Part shown: positions 60,188 through 64,000 of the stretch, piece after piece
Position numbering within the stretch: position 1 is the first letter of the stretch
Layout of the letters: each line of letters starts with the position of its first letter
DNA from: Rikenellaceae bacterium
GTDB lineage: Bacteria > Bacteroidota > Bacteroidia > Bacteroidales > Rikenellaceae
Direction: 5' to 3'
Assembly (NCBI GenBank): GCA_902363575.1
Contig: CABJAJ010000004.1
Location: forward strand, 248,001 to 312,000
DNA length: 64,000 bases
The notes under the pieces: generated by a model
Told to the model about the DNA's origin: nothing
What the model saw: the letters and a program-made list of their open reading frames with translations, nothing else
Database searches by the model: none
Translations under genes and position numbers: made by a program

Positions 60188-61183
60188 ATGAATATGAAAA
60201 TAGAATTAGAAAATTGCCAAAAAAGTCTTACTCTCAAAGATTTTGAAGAAATAGAGAGTAAATTGGGTTATGCCTTGCCGGAAAGACTGAAAGAGTTCTA
60301 TTTACAATATAATGGAGGTTCTACGAAACAGATCGCAAGCATAAATAAATATCAAGAGGTGGAAATTGAAGATTTCTTCCCATTCAAATATAACAAGGAT
60401 TTTAAGAATGACCCCAGATATACGGCAGAAGGCGAAACATTAGAGTTAAGAAAAGCAGGAGCTATATCTGATAGCATTCTTATTTTTGCTATGGAATCTA
60501 CCGATGAAGGTCGGATTACCATAGACTTGGTTAATGGAAAGATCTATCTTTACCCTATTGTGGGGATGCAAGATGTAATCTTCAATTTTGGAGAGCCACG
60601 ACTTGTTGCAAATTCAATAGATGATTTCTTTGACAATCTCGTTGTTTTGGACGGGCACAAAGCAATTCCAGCAATAGAAGAAATCGAAGAGGGACAAACG
60701 GAGACAGCAGGTGTAATGCCTGAACTTTCGGACTGTTCGGCTTCGCTAACAAAAGAAGATATAAAGAATTTTGAGGTTGAGTTGAATGTAAAGATTCCGG
60801 CAGGCATGAAGAACTTTTACCTCAAGTTCAACGGTGGTATGCCATCACCATATTGTTATCAACCGCAGGACGAGGATTTGGATCGGGTGGAGATAAATGC
60901 GTTCTTTCCGATAAAGGAACGCACCAATGCTTTTGAAACAATTGAAGTCATAGCCAAAGATATATGGAGTAGGAATTTAATGCCATGCAATCTGTTGCCT
61001 TTTGCTATGGATTCGGGTGGAAACTATTATGCGTTGAACTTGAAGAATAAAAAGATTTACTATTACTTGACTGACGAGTGGGACGAAAACGCTTCAAGAG
61101 AATACAACTTTGAAACAAATACTCGTTACATCGCCCAGTCATTCAATTACTTTATAAATCATTTCATCGAAGAAGAGGAATAA
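60188..61183 (+). CDS. Tandem SMI1/KNR4 protein (probable double immunity protein)
   Basis: A 331-residue protein with two SMI1/KNR4 units. Unit 1 (~10-150) has DFEEIESKLGYALPERLKEFYLQYNGG and the ILIFAMESTDEGRITIDLVNG strand pair. Unit 2 (~185-325) repeats the same plan with NFEVELNVKIPAGMKNFYLKFNGG and LLPFAMDSGGNYYALNL. A short Glu/Thr-rich linker joins them. Fusion of two immunity folds could widen the range of toxins bound. The two units are clearly divergent, so this is an old duplication or a fusion of two cassettes. Confidence 0.88.
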   Translation: MNMKIELENCQKSLTLKDFEEIESKLGYALPERLKEFYLQYNGGSTKQIASINKYQEVEIEDFFPFKYNKDFKNDPRYTAEGETLELRKAGAISDSILIFAMESTDEGRITIDLVNGKIYLYPIVGMQDVIFNFGEPRLVANSIDDFFDNLVVLDGHKAIPAIEEIEEGQTETAGVMPELSDCSASLTKEDIKNFEVELNVKIPAGMKNFYLKFNGGMPSPYCYQPQDEDLDRVEINAFFPIKERTNAFETIEVIAKDIWSRNLMPCNLLPFAMDSGGNYYALNLKNKKIYYYLTDEWDENASREYNFETNTRYIAQSFNYFINHFIEEEE

Positions 61184-61193
61184 AGCGGGCAGA

Positions 61194-61242
61194 TAACAAG
61201 CGGATCAATCTCCTTTAATGATGATTATCCGCCGAACATTAC
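61194..61242 (+). repeat. Cassette repeat F
   Basis: Starts TAACAAGC and ends GAACATTAC. GCGGAT pairs with ATCCGC and AATC with GATT, separated by one unpaired C on the 5' arm: an extrahelical base as in attC sites. Confidence 0.75.
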
Positions 61243-61260
61243 TAACGATAACAAATTTGT

Positions 61261-61629
61261 ATGAAAGTTTTTATTGGAGGTGAATTGGAACATAGTATTT
61301 CTGATAAGTTTCGTAAAGCAAGAAACTCTGTAATAGAATATATGGATTGTCTATGTGATATTTCATATATTAATGAACTAAGTTTCTATGTATTCTGCTT
61401 AAAAGGATTTACTACAAATCCATTAAGTCGATATTCGAAAAAACGTAATCGGATAGAATTGGAAATTCTACTCCCATTTGATAAATTTGAAACAGCAAAT
61501 GATTCTCAATGTGTTGAGATATTGAAACAAAGTATTCTTGATGCTATTGAGAACTATAAAAATAAAAACATTCCACAACAATATATTGATGTAATTGTAG
61601 AAAAAATGAAAGCATCAATTAATGAATGA
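61261..61629 (+). CDS. Cassette protein 6, unknown function
   Basis: A 122-residue AT-rich protein between repeats F and G. It starts MKVFIGGELEHSISDKFRKARNSV, has a strand-helix N-terminus and a helical end (VDVIVEKMKASINE is close to the observed tail), and no signal peptide. No domain is recognised. A small cytoplasmic immunity-like role is only suggested by context. Confidence 0.65.
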   Translation: MKVFIGGELEHSISDKFRKARNSVIEYMDCLCDISYINELSFYVFCLKGFTTNPLSRYSKKRNRIELEILLPFDKFETANDSQCVEILKQSILDAIENYKNKNIPQQYIDVIVEKMKASINE

Positions 61630-61638
61630 ATTCGTTAG

Positions 61639-61672
61639 TAACAAACAGCACTACTGCTTAAAGCGGAACGCT
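61639..61672 (+). repeat. Cassette repeat G
   Basis: A 34-base copy matching repeat C in 32 of 34 positions. Its inner stem CTGC/GCGG stays paired in spite of the changes. GAACATTACAG follows at 61677-61687, matching the end of repeat D. Confidence 0.85.
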
Positions 61673-61688
61673 ATTGAACATTACAGCT

Positions 61689-62666
61689 ATGGATATAACG
61701 AATAGAATTATTGTCGCCTTACTGGAACGAATGAAAAGTAGAAACAAGAACTTTTCATTATCAAGACCTAAGTTTCATCGGTTGTTTCAAATAAATCCCG
61801 ATGGCTACTTATGGTATGGCGAGAAACTGGAGCGGCATTTACTTAACAAATATGGAGAATCGGCTGATACATTGAAATATCTTGATATATATTATTTCAT
61901 TTCCAATATTGTGCGGTTGTATTACATGCCTAAAAATTCAAATTCGGAGGAAAACGAGTTTGGAAAGCTATACGCTTATGGCTCCATAATAGGGTTACAC
62001 CGTTGTCATATTCCAGATAAGCGAATATATCTGAACCGATTGTTAAATACTTTACTGTTCTGTTGTCCGACTTCTGAAGAATATATCCGTAGATTCCGCT
62101 GGCAAAAAAACGGTATATATTACAAATCGCAGGATGTGGAAGTTCTTATTGCCGATACATTTACAGAAATACGGGAATCGGACAAACAATCAGAATCCAT
62201 TGAAATAGTTGAGTCAATAGTCAATGAGACATACCGTTATCTGGTAGGCTCAAATACGGGGCTTCCATTTGTCCGTTCGGAAACTTTATTGCACTACAAC
62301 CTGAACCCATCTGATTATATGTGGCTATATCAGCACGATAAGGAATTGTTTTATACTTGTCTTGATGCAGCAGCATTACAGTCGGAGATTTTCAGTTACA
62401 AGTCATTTGTGTACAATTTCAACCTGTATATTCTAAAAGACGCAAATATATTGGATGAATTGTCCAGATATTCCAAATGTTATGAAGCCGTTTTAGAACT
62501 GCTTTTCAAATCCGATTCAATTATGCAGAACTCTGTTATTCGGCAAATCAAATTATGTAGAAATGAAGATACCATTAAACAGAATAACAGATTGGATGCT
62601 ATTAACAAATGGCTCAACTCCCTAAACAAGATTGGTTGCCACAGAACATTAAACATTAGAAAATGA
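61689..62666 (+). CDS. Cassette protein 7, unknown function
   Basis: A 325-residue mostly helical protein, the largest unknown in the array. The start is ATG 61689; a TTG at 61674 lies in the repeat. It is rich in Leu, Tyr and Asn, without signal peptide or clear membrane helix, and no domain is recognised. The C-terminus (NKWLNSLNKIGCHRTLNIRK) is encoded by repeat H. The stop overlaps the start of the following lipoprotein gene by ATGA. Its role is open; it could be immunity or a different accessory function. Confidence 0.65.
   Translation: MDITNRIIVALLERMKSRNKNFSLSRPKFHRLFQINPDGYLWYGEKLERHLLNKYGESADTLKYLDIYYFISNIVRLYYMPKNSNSEENEFGKLYAYGSIIGLHRCHIPDKRIYLNRLLNTLLFCCPTSEEYIRRFRWQKNGIYYKSQDVEVLIADTFTEIRESDKQSESIEIVESIVNETYRYLVGSNTGLPFVRSETLLHYNLNPSDYMWLYQHDKELFYTCLDAAALQSEIFSYKSFVYNFNLYILKDANILDELSRYSKCYEAVLELLFKSDSIMQNSVIRQIKLCRNEDTIKQNNRLDAINKWLNSLNKIGCHRTLNIRK
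62603..62651 (+). repeat. Cassette repeat H (last copy)
   Basis: Starts TAACAAATGGC and ends GAACATTA. TGGC/GCCA forms the outer stem, with an imperfect inner stem and tip CCTAAACAA. It overlaps the 3' end of the last cassette gene and marks the right end of the visible array. Confidence 0.6.
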
Positions 62667-63253
62667 GAACACCAGTCATAATCCTGTTATTTGTAATCCT
62701 GCTTGCCGTAAGCTGCGGAGAGCCTCCCATGCCGCCGTCGGACGAGGAAATGATACGCCATTTCACCACGCACGAGGTGGCGTTCCGTAAGGTGTACGAA
62801 ATCATGGCAGAGAGTTCAGAAGGTAGTTTTCACTACCCGCCGCTTTCTCCGGAAGAGGTTATTATACTTGATTCAATGGAGCAAAGCGATACATCCCATG
62901 AAACGAATGATGAACAAGACATCCCGGTATATGGACTGTTGAAGCCGGAGCGAATCCTACTCGACTCCCTGTTATCAGAGATTGGATGCGGTTTTATCCT
63001 TGTTGATCGCAGGGAATGGGGAACGGCAGATTCGGTATATGTGAGCCTCGTTATGCCGTACTACTCCCACGGCATCGTGGATGCCGGAACGTCCAAGAGT
63101 TTCGTTTACGATCCCGGATTGAGAAGCCGTCGGAATATCCGTATCACCGAACATGGCGACCTGAACGAGATCTACCGCAGGACGTACAACGACACCACGC
63201 TTTACAAGCCCATCAAGGGAAACTGGTACATCGAGTTAGACCATTCGATATAA
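62663..63253 (+). CDS. Lipoprotein of unknown function at the array end
   Basis: A 196-residue protein with a lipoprotein signal (MRTPVIILLFVILLAVSC, cysteine 18). The mature part is acidic, and I do not recognise it. Base composition is less AT-rich than the cassettes and closer to the element backbone. The start overlaps the last cassette gene by ATGA, but no repeat follows it, so it is more likely a fixed neighbour than a cassette. Confidence 0.7.
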   Translation: MRTPVIILLFVILLAVSCGEPPMPPSDEEMIRHFTTHEVAFRKVYEIMAESSEGSFHYPPLSPEEVIILDSMEQSDTSHETNDEQDIPVYGLLKPERILLDSLLSEIGCGFILVDRREWGTADSVYVSLVMPYYSHGIVDAGTSKSFVYDPGLRSRRNIRITEHGDLNEIYRRTYNDTTLYKPIKGNWYIELDHSI

Positions 63254-63281
63254 CGGCCCGGAGTCCGTATCAAAGTATGTA

Positions 63282-63674
63282 TCACTTTTTGTCAAGAAGA
63301 TACATCATAAAGCAGATAATGGCCATCGCAAGGAAAAATAACAGAACCGCAAGGAGTTCGTTAAACCTGCACTTGGCATAGTGAGACATCACTGCTTTGC
63401 CTCGCCATTTGTAAATCCTGCTGACGAGCGACATAACGGCAAATGTGACAATGCTAAAAACGACACATGGCAACAATGCCGACACACCTGGAAAAAGCCG
63501 GATAGTAACAGTCATCATAGGGAATATCAAAAGAGCGAAGATATAAATCGAGAGCATCATTTCGCCATCGACCCTGCCTGTTCGTCTTGCCTGCTTCCAT
63601 TTCTCCCCCATCCACCAGAGGTAGTCCCAGAGATAAAACCGTTGCTTATTCTCCTGCCGTTTCATCATGCCCAA
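63282..63674 (-). CDS. Small membrane protein
   Basis: A 130-residue protein with about three membrane helices (~42-58, 64-84 and 108-126) after a charged N-terminus (MGMMKRQENKQRFYLWDYLWW). No family is recognised. Its start overlaps the stop of the next membrane protein gene (63665) by about 10 bp, so the two form a minus-strand pair. Confidence 0.65.
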   Translation of the reverse strand: MGMMKRQENKQRFYLWDYLWWMGEKWKQARRTGRVDGEMMLSIYIFALLIFPMMTVTIRLFPGVSALLPCVVFSIVTFAVMSLVSRIYKWRGKAVMSHYAKCRFNELLAVLLFFLAMAIICFMMYLLDKK

Positions 63675-64000
63675 TGTATAAATCCGAGGTGGAACATCAG
63701 CGCTACATTTGCCACGATCAGGGCGATAGCGATAAGAACTATTTTGGCGAGCTTCCTGCCGGGATGTTTCATCTTCCCGTAATGTTCACGGAGTGCTTCA
63801 CGCCGTCCGGCTGTATAGCGTAGCTTGCAGAATAAATCGGGAAGAAAGCAGAGAGGAATCACTATGGCCAAACCAATCATCCAGCCGAAAAGGCGCAATA
63901 TCGGCGGAACCCCAAGCGGTATGAGTAGGACGAAGAGCCAGCACCAAAACAGTAGCATACGTCCGTTGAGATTGGTACGCTCCCTTTCGTGCCATATCTC
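63665..64000 (-). CDS. Membrane protein, cut by the window edge
   Basis: The frame is open to the right edge. The ATG at 63958 is one possible start, but codons upstream (EIWHERERTNLNGR) also read as protein, so the gene may begin outside the window. The visible part has two hydrophobic stretches before a basic loop (LRYTAGRREALREHYGKMKHPGRKLAK) and a last helix. No family is recognised. It pairs with the gene at 63282. Confidence 0.6.
   Translation of the reverse strand, partial: EIWHERERTNLNGRMLLFWCWLFVLLIPLGVPPILRLFGWMIGLAIVIPLCFLPDLFCKLRYTAGRREALREHYGKMKHPGRKLAKIVLIAIALIVANVALMFHLGFIHWA

Larger units (their letters stand above)
57962..62660 (+). mobile_element. Integron-like / rAID-type gene cassette array
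   Basis: Seven AT-rich ORFs, all on the plus strand, follow the recombinase. Eight related hairpin elements (57975, 58253, 58910, 59495, 60124, 61194, 61639 and 62603) separate them, one at each ORF boundary. Two ORFs are SMI1/KNR4-type, one as a tandem. SMI1/KNR4 proteins are immunity proteins against contact-dependent toxins. This layout fits recombinase-associated acquired interbacterial defence clusters of Bacteroidales, in which orphan immunity genes are collected. No cognate toxin gene is present in the array. Confidence 0.75.
41640..64000. mobile_element. CTnDOT-like integrative element (partial; borders uncertain)
   Basis: The stretch is more AT-rich than the chromosome before it and carries marker genes of Bacteroidales conjugative transposons: RteC, two Xis2-like HTH proteins, topoisomerase III, DUF1896, DUF3945, a methylase-helicase and a tyrosine recombinase. 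No relaxase, MobB or Tra gene is in view, so either the element runs past the right edge or this is a remnant. The left border is set only by the change in composition; no direct repeat marking attL is identified. Confidence 0.75.

Noticed and set aside
61674..61688. TTG 61674 as start of the last cassette gene
   Set aside because: It lies within the repeat end; ATG 61689 follows directly and fits the pattern of the other cassettes.
57962..62660. The spaced repeats as a CRISPR array
   Set aside because: Spacers are whole genes of 200-1000 bases, repeats are not identical, and no cas gene is present.
57962..62660. A canonical chromosomal integron with attC sites
   Set aside because: The repeats lack the inverted RYYYAAC/GTTRRRY core and the recombinase lacks a clear IntI-specific insert. 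I call it integron-like only.

Overview
The window reads as a high-GC Bacteroidales chromosome, most like Alistipes (Rikenellaceae). The evidence is the protein families (TonB-dependent receptor with PnuC, OmpA-barrel-like porin, RteC, Xis2-like proteins, DUF1896/DUF3945), promoters of the TAnnTTTG type with few Shine-Dalgarno sequences, and a type-2 IleS. The genus is an inference; no rRNA or tRNA gene is visible.

Positions 1-41430 are ordinary chromosome of about 60% GC: the tail of a Crp-like regulator, a TraR/DksA-like protein, ileS, an acetyltransferase, an MsbA-like exporter, a flavin reductase, a pyrimidine-dimer glycosylase-like protein, rnhA, valS, lon, a Kdo operon (yjbR-like, kdsB, kdsA, kdsD with ATGA overlaps), an AT-rich orphan lipoprotein, an SDR plus AraC plus RclC-like group, der, a CPA2 antiporter, an MFS-porin-phoH-pepD-lipid kinase run, a TPP-riboswitch-controlled thiamine uptake operon (receptor plus PnuT-like permease), galM, gltX, a SIMPL protein, ychF, a transglutaminase-like lipoprotein and cutC.

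From about 41.5 kb GC falls and the content becomes that of a CTnDOT-like integrative conjugative element: an AraC regulator, RteC, two small Xis2c/Xis2d-like HTH proteins, a YhcG-like PDDEXK nuclease and, on the minus strand, a DUF3945 protein, a small membrane protein, topoisomerase III, DUF1896 and a 2033-residue methylase-helicase. No relaxase or transfer gene is in view, so the element probably continues past the window.

The most striking part is 56.7-62.7 kb. A XerC/D-type tyrosine recombinase with an extra N-terminal domain is followed by seven AT-rich co-directional ORFs. These include single and tandem SMI1/KNR4-type immunity proteins and proteins I do not recognise. Eight related short hairpin elements (TAACAA..., a bulged stem with a C(T)TAAA-type tip, ...AACATTA) separate the ORFs. 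The layout is integron-like and matches the recombinase-associated acquired interbacterial defence (rAID) arrays described in Bacteroidales. The repeats are attC-like in shape but lack the canonical attC core. The window ends in a lipoprotein and two small membrane proteins, the last cut by the edge.
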